A stretch of DNA of 64,000 nucleotides from Syntrophobacteraceae bacterium (GTDB lineage: Bacteria > Desulfobacterota > Syntrophobacteria > Syntrophobacterales > Syntrophobacteraceae): assembly GCA_031292195.1 (NCBI GenBank), contig JARLHP010000026.1:1-64000 (forward strand), given 5' to 3'. The position numbers and the translations under genes were made by a program. Within the stretch, counting starts at the first letter, position 1. Every line of letters starts with the position of its first letter. Under the pieces are notes generated by a model. The model did no database searches. It had not been told where the DNA came from and saw nothing but the letters and a program-made list of their open reading frames with translations. This document shows, piece by piece, positions 53,105 to 62,394 of the stretch.

Positions 53105-54346
53105 TCACACCTGTTTAAGGTAATCCCGAACGGCAAGGGCGGCGGCGGCGCCTTCGCCTGCGGCGCTTACCGCCTGCTTGGTGCTGGAGTCTCGCACGTC
53201 GCCGGCGGCGAACACGCCTGGGACGCTGGTTTCGAACATGTAGGGATCACGCTTTTGATAGGCCTGCGGTCGGTCGCTGCCCTGGAAGAGGTTGTAGCCG
53301 GTCACGATGAACCCCCAGCGGTCGACGAGCACTCCGCTTTTGTCCAAAAAGCCGGTATTGGGCATCAACCCGATGAAGATGAAGGCGCCGTCGACCGGCA
53401 AGTCATCTTCTGCGCCCGTGAGGATGTTGGCGACCTTTATCCGGTTCAGCTTACCGGCTGCGCCGACGAATTCGCGTACTTCCGTATTCCAACGCACGTC
53501 GATTTGGGGATGGGCAAGCACTTTTTCCTGGATGAGGTGGGTAGCGGTAAACTCCGGGCCGCGCACCAGAATGGTCACATGCTCGGCGAATTTGGTCAAG
53601 AGCAGACTCTCCTCGGCGGCGGAGTTGCCCCCGCCGATCACCGCCACCCTCTTGCCCTTGTAGAAAGGGCCGTCGCAGGTGGCGCAGAAATGAACGCCCG
53701 CGCCCAGAAATTCCCCTTCGCCCGGAACATTGAGCCGCCGGTAGTGACTGCCCGTGGCGACGATCAGGGCGCGGGCGCTGTATTCGCGCCCGTCTTCGGT
53801 CTTGATGCAAAGCAGGTTGCCGTGCCTGCATATGGAGTCCACCTCATGGGCTTCGAGCAGTTCGACGCCAAAGCGCTCGGCCTGCTGTCTAAGGCGGTTG
53901 GAAAACTCGATTCCCTCGACGCCTTCCGGAAAACCGGGCATATTGTCCAGTTTCTCGGTCCCGGAGGTCTGGCCGCCAAAGGAGGAGCGTTCTATAACCA
54001 GCGTGTCGATAGCTTCCCTGGCCGTGTAAAGGGCCGCGGTGAGACCCGCCGGACCGCCTCCGATAACGATGAGATCGTAGTGAGTGCGGTTTGCCACGGT
54101 CTTAAGGCCCAGCTTGGTGGCCAACTGGGCGTTTGTCGGTTCAACCAGAAACGTGCCGTCGTGGAAAACGATGGTGGGAATGATTCGTTTGCCGCCGTTT
54201 TTTTCGGTGACAAAACGGACGGCATCGGAATCTTCCTCGATGTCCACCCATTTGTAGGGGACCCGGTGCTCGCCCAAAAACAGCTTGCTGCGCCGGCAAT
54301 CGGGGCACCAGTTGGCGCCGTAAACCGTGATATCCGTTTCGATCAT
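53105..54346 (-). CDS. Glutaredoxin-thioredoxin reductase fusion
   Basis: 413 residues. Residues 1-80 are a glutaredoxin-like domain with CPDC (Cys14, Cys17). Residues 88-413 are a full thioredoxin reductase: FAD site IVIGGGPAGLTAALYTA, redox pair CATC (Cys221, Cys224), NADPH site VAVIGGGNSAAEESLLL and GVFAAGDVRDSSTKQ. The fusion should pass electrons from NADPH through the reductase to its own glutaredoxin-like domain, or to other thioredoxins. A long open frame on the opposite strand is its shadow. Confidence 0.92.
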   Translation of the reverse strand: MIETDITVYGANWCPDCRRSKLFLGEHRVPYKWVDIEEDSDAVRFVTEKNGGKRIIPTIVFHDGTFLVEPTNAQLATKLGLKTVANRTHYDLIVIGGGPAGLTAALYTAREAIDTLVIERSSFGGQTSGTEKLDNMPGFPEGVEGIEFSNRLRQQAERFGVELLEAHEVDSICRHGNLLCIKTEDGREYSARALIVATGSHYRRLNVPGEGEFLGAGVHFCATCDGPFYKGKRVAVIGGGNSAAEESLLLTKFAEHVTILVRGPEFTATHLIQEKVLAHPQIDVRWNTEVREFVGAAGKLNRIKVANILTGAEDDLPVDGAFIFIGLMPNTGFLDKSGVLVDRWGFIVTGYNLFQGSDRPQAYQKRDPYMFETSVPGVFAAGDVRDSSTKQAVSAAGEGAAAALAVRDYLKQV

Positions 54347-54813
54347 GAGGGGCTCCAGTGTTATAATTCAATGGACCGCACAGGCTGCGGTGTCGAGCAC
54401 GCCGTGAGGACTCGTAAAACAGGGCGATGCGCCACTTTCGTATGCGGCCTTAAATAGTGGTATCATGAAGGAAATCATAAAGGAAATCAAGAGCCGCTGA
54501 AACATGGCCTGGCTCCGTGGCCACTGTGGGCCGACCTGCGCCTTCACATGTTTTTTACGAGGCCGCGAAGTCCCGAGGCATTAATACTTGTCATGGTTGC
54601 GGGTGTCCCGGGGGGGCATGAGGAGTTGCTATGAAAGGACCCTGTTGACTCCTCGCGGCGCTTCGCGCCCCGGACACCGTGTGTCCGGGCCACCCTTTGT
54701 GCGCCGCGGCTTTTCGTGGTTTCCGGGTCGAGAACGCAATCAGCGCAATGAACCAACCGGGCCAGAGCATCCTCTCCGGAAATGGCGGACCGATCATCAT
54801 TGCGGGCAACCTG
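54347..54813. other. Intergenic with repeat fragments
   Basis: About 470 bp with a degenerate unit of the 52.8-kb repeat (54590-54730), including CGCCCCGGACACCGTGTGTC, and no supported gene. Short frames here have no ribosome sites. Confidence 0.55.
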
Positions 54814-55262
54814 TCAAGCGGCCTTGTTCACCTTGCTTTCCATCAGGCTTCTCAGTTCTTCGCCGGTTAGAGTCTCTTTTTCGAGTAGAGCTTGTGCTAC
54901 GATTTCCAGATAGTGGCGCTCTCGGGAGAGGATTTTATTGGTCGTGGCATAGGATTCTGACAACATCCGGGAAACCTCGGCGTCGATCAATTTGGCGGTT
55001 TCCTGGCTGTACTCCAGGCCACGGTCCTGCATTCCGGCCTGGGGGAAAGGCGCCTGCCTTGCTTGGTTGTATGCGGCCAACCCCAGATTGTCACTCATGC
55101 CGAACTCGGTGATCATGCTGCGAACCAGGTCGGTGGCCTGCTGCAGGTCATTTGCGGCGCCAGTGGAGACGTCGTTTACCGGGTCACCATTGGGGACGTT
55201 GAAGGCCACCACCGCATGACCGGCTTCGTGGTAGGCGACGATAGACTTTTCCCGCCGAGAGC
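54814..55262 (-). pseudogene. ftsH: ftsH 3' remnant with internal deletion
   Basis: The minus strand reads REKSIVAYHEAGHAVVAFNV, where HEAGH is the FtsH/M41 zinc-protease site, then jumps after NGDP to VSTGAANDLQQATDLVRSMI and on through KILSRERHYLEIVAQALLEK to the normal C-terminus. The ATPase domain and about 80 residues between HEAGH and DVSTGA are missing. The 5' edge abuts a dispersed hairpin repeat. Non-functional as a protease, since it lacks AAA+ and much of the metal site. Confidence 0.85.
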
Positions 55263-55330
55263 AAGGTATGGGATCAACCGGAGTGGCAAATTTTTTTGTT
55301 GGGCTGCGCTGCGCTTAGCCCAACCTACAG
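55261..55330 (+). repeat. Dispersed TTGGGCTGCGC hairpin repeat, copy 1
   Basis: GGGATCAACCGGAGTGGCAA, then TTGTTGGGCTGCGCTGCGC and TTAGCCCAACCTACAG. TTGGGCT pairs with AGCCCAA. A close copy is at 58461-58530 and a rearranged one near 19311-19375. Confidence 0.75.
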
Positions 55331-55498
55331 GGCTTAGCCCAACCTGCGGATCTCTGAAAAGGAGCAGGTCCGGGACCTTTTCGTTAAATTGGGTGTTCCG
55401 AGGTAACTGTGGTTAGGTTGGACAAGGGTTTCTTTTCTGGTAAAATATTGGAATTGATTCTGCGAACTTCAAACAGTTCCAAGGGCGACGCCCGGGTC

Positions 55499-56185
55499 GT
55501 GCGAATATTGGTAGTCGAAGATGACTTGAAGATCGCCCAGTTCGTTACCGATGGGCTGCAACAGTCAGGTTTTGTGGTCGACCGGGCGGCTGACGGTGAA
55601 ACCGGGGTCGACCTGGCCTCCACCGAGTCCTATGACGCCGCCATTGTTGATATTATGCTGCCCAAAATGGATGGACTGACGCTCATCGAGCAACTGAGGC
55701 ATCAAAACATCCACACCCCGGTAATCATTCTTAGCGCCAGGCAAGCGGTTGCCGACCGGGTGAGGGGACTCCAGACCGGAAGCGATGACTACCTGACCAA
55801 ACCCTTTGCTTTTGCCGAACTTCTGGCGCGAGTGCAGGCCCTGATTCGAAGAGGGGCGGCCCCGGTTCAGGCCAGCCGCCTGACGGTGGGCAGCCTGACA
55901 ATGGATCTTTTGAGCCGGGAGGTCACTCGGGGGGGCAAAAAAATCGACCTCAACCCCCGTGAATTCACTCTGCTCGAGTATTTGATGCGCAACTCCGGCC
56001 GGGTGGTGTCAAAGACCATGATCCTCGACCAGGTCTGGGGCTACCACTTCGATCCGCAAACCAACATGGTCGACGTGCTGGTTTGCCGTTTGCGAAATAA
56101 GATTGACAAAGGCTATAGCGACAAGATGACTCATACCATCCGGGGGGTGGGCTACGTTTTGAAGCTTCCCGATCAAGAGGAGTGA
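55499..56185 (+). CDS. OmpR/PhoB-family response regulator, orphan
   Basis: 228 residues from a GTG giving VRILVVEDDLKIAQFVTDGL; the maximal frame adds 30 unlikely residues. Receiver domain: acidic pair in VEDD, phospho-acceptor Asp51 (AAIVDIMLPKMDG), and Lys in TKPFAF. Winged-helix effector domain about 130-225 (LDLLSREVTRGG-like, NPREFTLLEYLMRN, GVGYVLKL). No histidine kinase gene follows, although one would be expected. Downstream, after the stop, lie nine 11-bp direct repeats, a probable target array. Confidence 0.92.
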   Translation: MRILVVEDDLKIAQFVTDGLQQSGFVVDRAADGETGVDLASTESYDAAIVDIMLPKMDGLTLIEQLRHQNIHTPVIILSARQAVADRVRGLQTGSDDYLTKPFAFAELLARVQALIRRGAAPVQASRLTVGSLTMDLLSREVTRGGKKIDLNPREFTLLEYLMRNSGRVVSKTMILDQVWGYHFDPQTNMVDVLVCRLRNKIDKGYSDKMTHTIRGVGYVLKLPDQEE

Positions 56186-56264
56186 ATAGTGAGCAGTGAA
56201 CAGTGAAGAAAAAAGGCCTTCCCCTGGCCGCTATTTCCGCCAGTTGGTCAAACGTTACAAAAAA

Positions 56265-56363
56265 GTAATATTCCCGCCATATTCCCGCAATGTTTTCGCC
56301 ATGCAGACGTAATGTTCGGGCCATCGTCTGGTAATGTTCCGGTCATTCTCGGGTAATGTTTTC
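56265..56363 (+). promoter_or_regulatory. Nine tandem 11-bp operator repeats
   Basis: GTAATATTCCC, GCCATATTCCC, GCAATGTTTTC, GCCATGCAGAC, GTAATGTTCGG, GCCATCGTCTG, GTAATGTTCCG, GTCATTCTCGG, GTAATGTTTTC follow one another without gaps. The strong GTAATGTT-type units start at 56265, 56287, 56309, 56331 and 56353, an exact 22-bp period. Eleven-bp direct repeats are the usual binding sites of OmpR/PhoB regulators. The array lies between such a regulator and a transporter gene. Confidence 0.85.
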
Positions 56364-56498
56364 CCTGTATAAATCTATCGTACCTGAAGAAATCCGCGAG
56401 AGTGCAAAAACCTGACAGTTTTACGCCGGGTTTAAATTTTTGGTTGTTTGCCTTGCACCGGTTTCACCTCCGATCACCCCAAAAAGAAGGGGAACCCT

Positions 56499-57625
56499 AT
56501 GAAGAACAAAGGTTTGCTGCAGTTTCCTCACCCGTTTTTCTCCGAGCGGCCGTCATGGAAATGGTTCATCCTTTTGAACGTTCTGATCGGCGCCACCATG
56601 TCGGCGCTTGACGTCAGCATCGTCAACGTGGCGATGCCCACGCTCAAGACGGAATTTCACACCTCCATGGCCGTAATCGAATGGGTGGCCATGTCCTACA
56701 TGATCACCCTGACGGTTTTGCTCCCCTTCTTTGGCCGGCTGGCCGACGTTTTGGGACGCTCCAAACTCTACAACCTGGGCTTTATCATCTTCACGGTCGG
56801 TTCCTGGTTTTGGGGCATGGCCACCTCGGCCTCGTTCATCATCGCGGCCAGAGTCCTTCAGGCGGTGGGCGCCGGTCTTCTTCAGGCCAACTCGGTTGCT
56901 CTCATTACCCAGGCATTTCCGGGCAACGAACGCGGAAAGGCCATCGGCATCCAGGGCGCGGTGCAGGCGATCTCCATGGCCATCGGGCCTTTTGTGGGCG
57001 GCATTTTGATATCGGCTGTGGGGTGGCGGCTGGTGTTCTACATCAACATTCCCATCGGCATAGTGGGCACGATGGCCGCTATGTTCATTCTTCCGTCCCA
57101 GGAGAAAAGCACGGTCAGGCAGAAAATCGATTACCTGGGCACGGCGTTTTTCGCCACCGGCCTGGCATGTTTTGCTCTGCTGTTCGTCGGTCACCAAGGC
57201 AGCGTTTGGCTGCTGGTAGCCGAACTGATAGTTCTTGGTATTGGAATGGGCATGTTTACGCCTCCCAACAACAGCGCCATCATGGGTGCGGCGCCCCGGG
57301 AAAAGCTCGGGCTGGCCGGCGGCATTTTGAACATGATGAGGTCCCTGGGGCTTATCTTCGGGGTAGATATCTCGGGGCTCGTTTTTACATCCCTGGAACA
57401 TAAGTACCTGTCGACCCACGGATATCAACATGTGGCCCACGTCTTCCAGGACGGCCGCATTCCCCTGGCCATGAAGGATCTACGTTCATGCGCGGTTTCA
57501 TCATAGTAATCGGCGTGCTCCTGGTGATGAACGTTTCCGCCTCACTGCTCTCAGCCTTCAAGCAAACCAGCGAACTGGACGCCGAGACGCTAGCGGCGGC
57601 CAAGGAAGCCGAGGCGGCGGCTTAG
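56499..57625 (+). pseudogene. DHA2/EmrB-type MFS drug transporter, decayed
   Basis: Starts well (gaaggggaaccct then MKNKGLLQFPHPFFSE) with intact TM1-6 and motifs ALDVSIVNVAMPTLKTEF, FGRLADVLGR and GPFVGGILI. After about residue 225 the chain jumps from FALLFVGHQGSVWLLVAELI to GMGMFTPPNNSAIMGAAP, so about 100 residues of the middle are missing. Near 57480 the frame shifts: the original frame ends in RSCAVSS, while the last helix continues in another frame as MRGFIIVIGVLLVMNVSASL to 57625. Probably inactive. Confidence 0.82.
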
Positions 57626-57646
57626 CTCCAGCCTCCCCGGCCCCCG

Positions 57647-57677
57647 GCCCCGTCCTTCGCGGACGGGGCTTTTTTAT
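57647..57677 (+). terminator. Rho-independent terminator after the MFS gene
   Basis: GCCCCGTCC, loop ttcgc, GGACGGGGC, followed by TTTTTTATT. Strong GC stem with a T run, 22 bp after the transporter stop. Confidence 0.9.
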
Positions 57678-57913
57678 TCCCGGGGGCTGGAATCACTGGA
57701 ATCGATTGATTCGAGGGAGGTGTTGAATTAAAGAAGAGCGCTCCGACACGGTAAGGCCGATGGTTGCAAAGACCGCCTCGGCTTCGGCTTTTACATCGGT
57801 GTCGATGCTCGCGCGGACAACAGAATTTGCGGACATGTTGAATTACCTCGCATGGGCTACATTGTGGCTCGCGGGGTCGGGGAAGTCAATTATAGGGTCT
57901 TGGCGTCCACGGC

Positions 57914-58119
57914 TAAAAACAGGAAAATCCACCACGGAGATACAAGAGGCACAGAGAGTTCTTTTTTTTGACCGGCCGGGAGACGAAGGCCGGTCAAAAG
58001 GGCAGGCCTTCGGCGGATAGGCGGCTGGCACACCGAACCACGGCGGCAGGGGCCATCGGATCGGAATGAGTCTTAAGCTGGCATGCTTACAATAAATTTC
58101 GGTTGGAACAGAATGCCCC
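57914..58119 (+). repeat. Dispersed ~200-bp repeat, copy 2
   Basis: TAAAAACAGGAAAATCCACC, GAGGCACAGAGAGTTC, a T run, GACCGGCCGGGAGACGAAGG and on to GGTTGGAACAGAATG; matches 22873-23091 and 62445-62642. Same strand and intergenic. The stretch 57678-57913 holds no gene. Confidence 0.85.
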
Positions 58120-58186
58120 GGGATTTATGCGCGATCCTCTTTTCCGCAGAAGGCCTTGCAGTCTTTGATATGGTCATTGGGTCAGG

Positions 58187-58354
58187 GTGAGAGCCGAAAA
58201 CGGCGAGATAGTCGTTTCCAGCACGGGCCACTTGGCCGATGGGAAGAAGCTTATTGCCAAAGTCGAAGAAGTCATCGACGATGAAAAAACAGGGGTTCAC
58301 GTCAAGGATTGTCGAACCGAGCCTGGTGGCCTGAGGCGAAGTAAATTCGCATAA
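58187..58354 (+). pseudogene. Unrecognised short coding-like frame
   Basis: From a GTG, 55 codons read VRAENGEIVVSSTGHLADGK, KLIAKVEEVIDDEKTGVHVK and end RRSKFA. The composition looks protein-like (regular charge pattern, no shadow of a known gene), but no domain was recognised and the ribosome site is weak. It may be the end of a lost gene. The rest of 58120-58657 contains a hairpin repeat and nothing else clear. Confidence 0.3.
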
Positions 58355-58460
58355 GAGAAGGGCTGGTGGGATAGTGAACAGTGAAAAGCTTTTTCATGCC
58401 GGGTTGCGTTCAAGATTTGCCTGATGGGTTGCGCTCCCCCCATCCTTGTATCTTAAAAGA

Positions 58461-58530
58461 GCAAGAGCATGGGATTAATCGGGGTGGCGAAAGTATTTGT
58501 TGGGCTGCGCTACGCTTAGCCCAACCTACA
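58461..58530 (+). repeat. Dispersed TTGGGCTGCGC hairpin repeat, copy 2
   Basis: GGGATTAATCGGGGTGGCGA, TTTGTTGGGCTGCGCTACGC and TTAGCCCAACCTACAG; close copy of 55261-55330. Confidence 0.75.
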
Positions 58531-58657
58531 GTCCAATCCTACCCCAGCCCGTCGAGAGCCGCTGCAGGCTGGGTGAACCGCAGTGAAACCCATCTGTTTG
58601 ACGCGTCTTGAACGCAACTTCGTATCAGTTCACTGCTGACAGCTCACAGTTCACTGC

Positions 58658-59083
58658 TTAATCACCGAGCACGCATTTAATATCGAGAAGGGGGGTGCCG
58701 TCCACGGCGTCCAGGCCAACCACATCGATGATGGTGCCTCTCACGCGAGTGACCTCCACCACCTGGAGGGAAACCGGGTTTGGCCTCTGGGGGCTGCGGG
58801 TGGAGAAAACGCCCCGCATGGGCCGGGTTCGGTCTCCCCGGGGGTGGACCTGGAGGACGTCGCGCTCGGCAAGGTGCATCCAGTAGAGGATAACGATCTT
58901 ACTGCCCTCCCGCACGCCGATCAGGCCCTCCCGGTAGCGTTCGTCCAGTATCAGCTTCCCGCTTACAGCCGCTTCGCCCCCCTGTTTGGGGCCTTGCCCC
59001 GGCTCGGCGATCCCACTGCGTATCACCCCTATGGGCGTCATGATTATTTCCGGGGAAGAGATTTGTTCCTGTTCCTTTTTCAT
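58658..59083 (-). CDS. tsaA: TrmO-family tRNA adenine(37)-N6-methyltransferase
   Basis: 141 residues of the TsaA/YaeB (TrmO) beta-barrel family: PIGVIRSGIAEPGQGPKQGG at the start, then KIVILYWMHLAERDVLQVHP, GVFSTRSPQRPNPVSLQVVE, GLDAVDGTPLLDIKC. TrmO adds a methyl group from S-adenosylmethionine to N6 of threonylcarbamoyl-A37 in some tRNAs; short members without the C-terminal domain, like this one, have less certain activity. Only 6 bp from the thioesterase gene upstream, so likely co-transcribed. Confidence 0.85.
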   Translation of the reverse strand: MKKEQEQISSPEIIMTPIGVIRSGIAEPGQGPKQGGEAAVSGKLILDERYREGLIGVREGSKIVILYWMHLAERDVLQVHPRGDRTRPMRGVFSTRSPQRPNPVSLQVVEVTRVRGTIIDVVGLDAVDGTPLLDIKCVLGD

Positions 59084-59089
59084 CGGTCG

Positions 59090-59596
59090 TTACCCCTTTT
59101 TGAGCATTGGCTCGACCACCCGCCGGAAGTCTTCGGGCAAAAGGCTCGGCCGTCCGGTGAACTGCACGCAGACCATGTCCATGCGGCATTCCGTGCACAG
59201 TTCGCGCCCCGGACCGCGGGGTTGGTCGTTTCCCGAAGCCTGGAGCGGTCTATAGAGGAATTGCGAAAATGACAGACTCCTGGCGCCAAGCACGGTTATT
59301 GCCGTGTGAACCTCGAGTTGATCGTCGTATCGAACGGGTTTGCGATATTTACAACGGGCCTCGACCACGGCCAGATGAAGCTGGCGATTCATAAATTCAC
59401 GATAGGGAAAGCCGAGGTTTCTCAGCATGTCCTCGCGGCCAAGTTCGAAGAGGTGATAATAGTTGCCGTGATAGAGCGCCTGCCCCAAATCTATCTCAAA
59501 AAGCGGGACACGCAGGCTGGTAATGTGGTAGTTACTATCAACTCCGCCCTGCACATCGGGATCTCTCAATATCTTTTTACGCGAAGGGTCGCTCAT
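59090..59596 (-). CDS. YbgC-type 4-hydroxybenzoyl-CoA thioesterase-fold protein
   Basis: 168 residues, hot-dog fold. The catalytic-Asp helix motif is VPLFEIDLGQALYHGNYYHL, followed by FELGREDMLRNLGFPYREF and CKYRKPVRYDDQLEVHTAIT. Members hydrolyse short- to medium-chain acyl-CoA; in YbgC the motif DxDxxGHVxH is used, and here it is DLGQALYHGNY. A C-terminal Cys/Gly segment (about 128-140) is unusual. Upstream start ATG has a gagtcc region with weak ribosome site. Adjacent to trmO. Confidence 0.82.
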   Translation of the reverse strand: MSDPSRKKILRDPDVQGGVDSNYHITSLRVPLFEIDLGQALYHGNYYHLFELGREDMLRNLGFPYREFMNRQLHLAVVEARCKYRKPVRYDDQLEVHTAITVLGARSLSFSQFLYRPLQASGNDQPRGPGRELCTECRMDMVCVQFTGRPSLLPEDFRRVVEPMLKKG

Positions 59597-59667
59597 CGGG
59601 GGACTCCTTGTTACAATAAATAAACTGGTAAGAAAAGCATTTCAATCTTTGACATCAGAGGTGGTTT

Positions 59668-62382
59668 TTGGCAATCTTTCCACAAATGAATAAGCATGGT
59701 CACAAGCGAGATCACACCAGACATTACGGACAGCGGGGGCCTGTAAAGCCCGCAAGCGGTCCTTTTGCTCTCAAGATCTATAAGAGCCTGCTCCCCGTGC
59801 TGGACCGCATACGGATCCCCGAACCGGTTCCTTTCGAGGCGGACCCGTTTCAGATCGAGGCCCTGAGCCTCGTGGAGGATTCGGACGTGCTGGTGACCGC
59901 TCCAACCGGAGCCGGCAAAACTTATATCGCAGTCGGGGCTATTGACAAGGTTTTTCGCAGGGGAGGCAAAAGTTGGTACGCATCCCCGCTCAAGGCATTG
60001 TCCAATTCGAAGTATCATGAATTCGGCGAAATTTTCGGTCCGGAAAATGTGGGGATACTTACCGGCGACAGGAAAGAAAATGCGCATGCGCCCGTAATCG
60101 TGGGCACCACCGAAATTCTACGCAACCAGTTGTATGACACGATGCACCGGGGTGAGGACATCGAAGTCGACCTGGTGGTGCTCGACGAGGCCCATTACCT
60201 GGGAGATGCCGACAGGGGTGTGGTGTGGGAGGAGGTGCTGATCTATCTGCCGCCTCGGGTCCGGCTCCTGCTGCTTTCCGCAACCATATTGAACGGCCGG
60301 GATATTTGCGGCTGGCTTACCTGGATGCGCGGAGCGGAGTGCAAATGGGTGGAGGCCTTCGAGCGTCCCGTGCCGCTTTTCCCGCTGTTCCTTTTCCCCG
60401 GAGGCGAGCTTGCGCCCCTGGGAACGCGCCGGGGTTTGCTGCCAAGAATCGAAAAAATAGACAAGGCAACGCTTCCGAGAAGCGAGCTTGCCCAAGTCCC
60501 CCGAGTTCTGGATGTTCTGAGGAGCGCCAATCTCCTGCCTGCCATATTCTTCCTCAAGTCGAGGTCCGACTGTGACCGGGCGGTGGAAATGTGCCTGACC
60601 TGGCATGGCGAAAATGGGCGGGAAAAATCGGAATTCGAGCCCAAATTCGAAGAACTGCTCTCTCAGTATCCTTTTCTTTCCGCCCACCAGCATCTCGAGG
60701 TGCTGAAAAGTTGCAGGGTCGGCTCCCATCACGGCGGACAGCTCCCGAACTGGAAGCTCTTTTTGGAGAAGATGATGCAGGCGGGGCAGCTGGACGCCAT
60801 CTTTTCGACCTCCACCATCGCCGCGGGGGTCAATTTTCCGGCCCGCACGGTGGTTGTTTTTCAAAGCGACCGGTTCAACGGCAAGGACTTTGTTTCCCTG
60901 GGCGCGACCGACCTTTTGCAGATGACCGGCCGGGCCGGACGCCGGGGGATGGACGAAATCGGGTTTGTGCTGGTGATCCCGGGACAGCACCAGGATCCCA
61001 AGCTCATAAACGACCTTCTCAAATCGCCCCCCGACCCGATACGGAGCCAGATCCGGGTAAATTTCTCGATGGTCTTGAACCTGCTGCTCTCCCACAGCCC
61101 CGATGAAATTCGAGACCTTTTCGTGGCGTCTCTGGCCACGTTTCAGAACCTGAGCGGCGATGCCAAGTCGATGCAGGACCTCGACAAGACCCGGGCGGAG
61201 CTCGATAAGTTTAGAGACCTTATGGGCTGCGGGTCCCTGGAGGATTTGTCCGAAATTCGCCCGGCCTACCTGAGCGCCATCGAACAGTTGCGCAAGATGC
61301 GCAAGTCGCTCAAGCGAAGGCCGAGGTTTAAACAGGTAATCGATCAGCTCACTCCGGGTCGGGTGTTTATCAGCAGCAGAGGAACGCCCTACCTGTGCGT
61401 AGCCTGGCCCGACGTTGACTTTGGCAACGTGGAGGCCGTCCGGCTGGCCCACCCGGTAAAAATGCGGCGCCGGAGCATCCGGACGCACCGGGTTGCCTTC
61501 CAGCGGATCAGAGCCGCGAGCGTCAAGCTCGAATCTTTTCCCGCGCCGCAGGAAAGGAAGGAATGGGAGCAACTGATCGCCCGGGCGGACCAGGGTGAAT
61601 TCAAACCGGCCGATTCCCAGGGGATTGACGGGGCGCGCGACGACCTGGCCTCCAACGAACTTGCCGCCACGGCCCAGAGGCTGAGGACCTATCCGTGCCA
61701 GAGGTGCAGGCTGTTCGGGCCTTGCCTGCAGGAAGCCTCCCACCCTTTTACCTACGCGCTCAGGCGATACTTTCATCTTTTCGCCAGGGTCGATTCCACC
61801 CAGGAACAGCTATGGCGTTCATTTCTGAAACACTACCGGATGCTTCAGAGCGAAGAGTACGTCGATGAGACCGGAAATCTCACCGGCGACGGCCTGTGGG
61901 CTTCCAAGCTAAGACTCGATCAGCCGCTTCTTATCTCCGAGGGGATCCGCAAAAATCTTTTCCCCCAGGACGCCCCCGAGCTTCTGGCGGCTCTCATAGC
62001 CCCGTTTGTAACCGACCGGGACAAGCAGGGAGACATTCAACTGGCCACTTTTGTGTGGAAATACCCCGACCTGGCCCGGCCCTTTTTCCAGATGCTAAAG
62101 GACTTGCAGAGGCTCAAAGAGCGGCTGCAGGCCGAAGGTTTCGAAACTCCTCCCCTTCCCTTCTGGGCGCTGATTACCGTCTATCATTGGGCAAAGGGGC
62201 TGACCTGGGAGGAGGTGCGGGAAATATCGGGCATGGACGAGGGCGATCTGGCCATGATCATTTTGCGCACCGCCGACCACCTCAGGCAAATAGAAGCTCT
62301 TTACGAAACGCACCCCAGGCTGGCCGCAACCGCCAAGGAGGCCATCGGCCTGCTGCTTCGCGAACCGGTGCTTGCGCCATGA
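59668..62382 (+). CDS. Ski2-like DEAD/DEAH helicase
   Basis: 904 residues from a TTG start, chosen because AGAGGTGG lies at the right distance; an ATG at 59686 has no ribosome site. Motif I TAPTGAGKT (77-85), DEAH box VLDEAHYLG, motif III LLLSATI, and motif VI QMTGRAGRRGMDE are intact. The C-terminal half (about 450-900) is a helical region with a Cys pair, YPCQRCRLFGPC. It resembles Ski2/Mtr4/HelY RNA-DNA helicases. Role unknown, possibly RNA processing or repair. The minus-strand open frame over the same region is a shadow. Confidence 0.9.
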   Translation: MAIFPQMNKHGHKRDHTRHYGQRGPVKPASGPFALKIYKSLLPVLDRIRIPEPVPFEADPFQIEALSLVEDSDVLVTAPTGAGKTYIAVGAIDKVFRRGGKSWYASPLKALSNSKYHEFGEIFGPENVGILTGDRKENAHAPVIVGTTEILRNQLYDTMHRGEDIEVDLVVLDEAHYLGDADRGVVWEEVLIYLPPRVRLLLLSATILNGRDICGWLTWMRGAECKWVEAFERPVPLFPLFLFPGGELAPLGTRRGLLPRIEKIDKATLPRSELAQVPRVLDVLRSANLLPAIFFLKSRSDCDRAVEMCLTWHGENGREKSEFEPKFEELLSQYPFLSAHQHLEVLKSCRVGSHHGGQLPNWKLFLEKMMQAGQLDAIFSTSTIAAGVNFPARTVVVFQSDRFNGKDFVSLGATDLLQMTGRAGRRGMDEIGFVLVIPGQHQDPKLINDLLKSPPDPIRSQIRVNFSMVLNLLLSHSPDEIRDLFVASLATFQNLSGDAKSMQDLDKTRAELDKFRDLMGCGSLEDLSEIRPAYLSAIEQLRKMRKSLKRRPRFKQVIDQLTPGRVFISSRGTPYLCVAWPDVDFGNVEAVRLAHPVKMRRRSIRTHRVAFQRIRAASVKLESFPAPQERKEWEQLIARADQGEFKPADSQGIDGARDDLASNELAATAQRLRTYPCQRCRLFGPCLQEASHPFTYALRRYFHLFARVDSTQEQLWRSFLKHYRMLQSEEYVDETGNLTGDGLWASKLRLDQPLLISEGIRKNLFPQDAPELLAALIAPFVTDRDKQGDIQLATFVWKYPDLARPFFQMLKDLQRLKERLQAEGFETPPLPFWALITVYHWAKGLTWEEVREISGMDEGDLAMIILRTADHLRQIEALYETHPRLAATAKEAIGLLLREPVLAP

Positions 62383-62394
62383 CGGGCGCTTTGG

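Noticed and set aside
53045-54457. 470-codon open frame on the plus strand
   Set aside because: Shadow of the glutaredoxin-thioredoxin reductase gene, whose motifs are unmistakable on the minus strand.
60118-61776. 552-codon open frame on the minus strand
   Set aside because: Antisense shadow of the helicase gene; the product lacks any recognisable domain.
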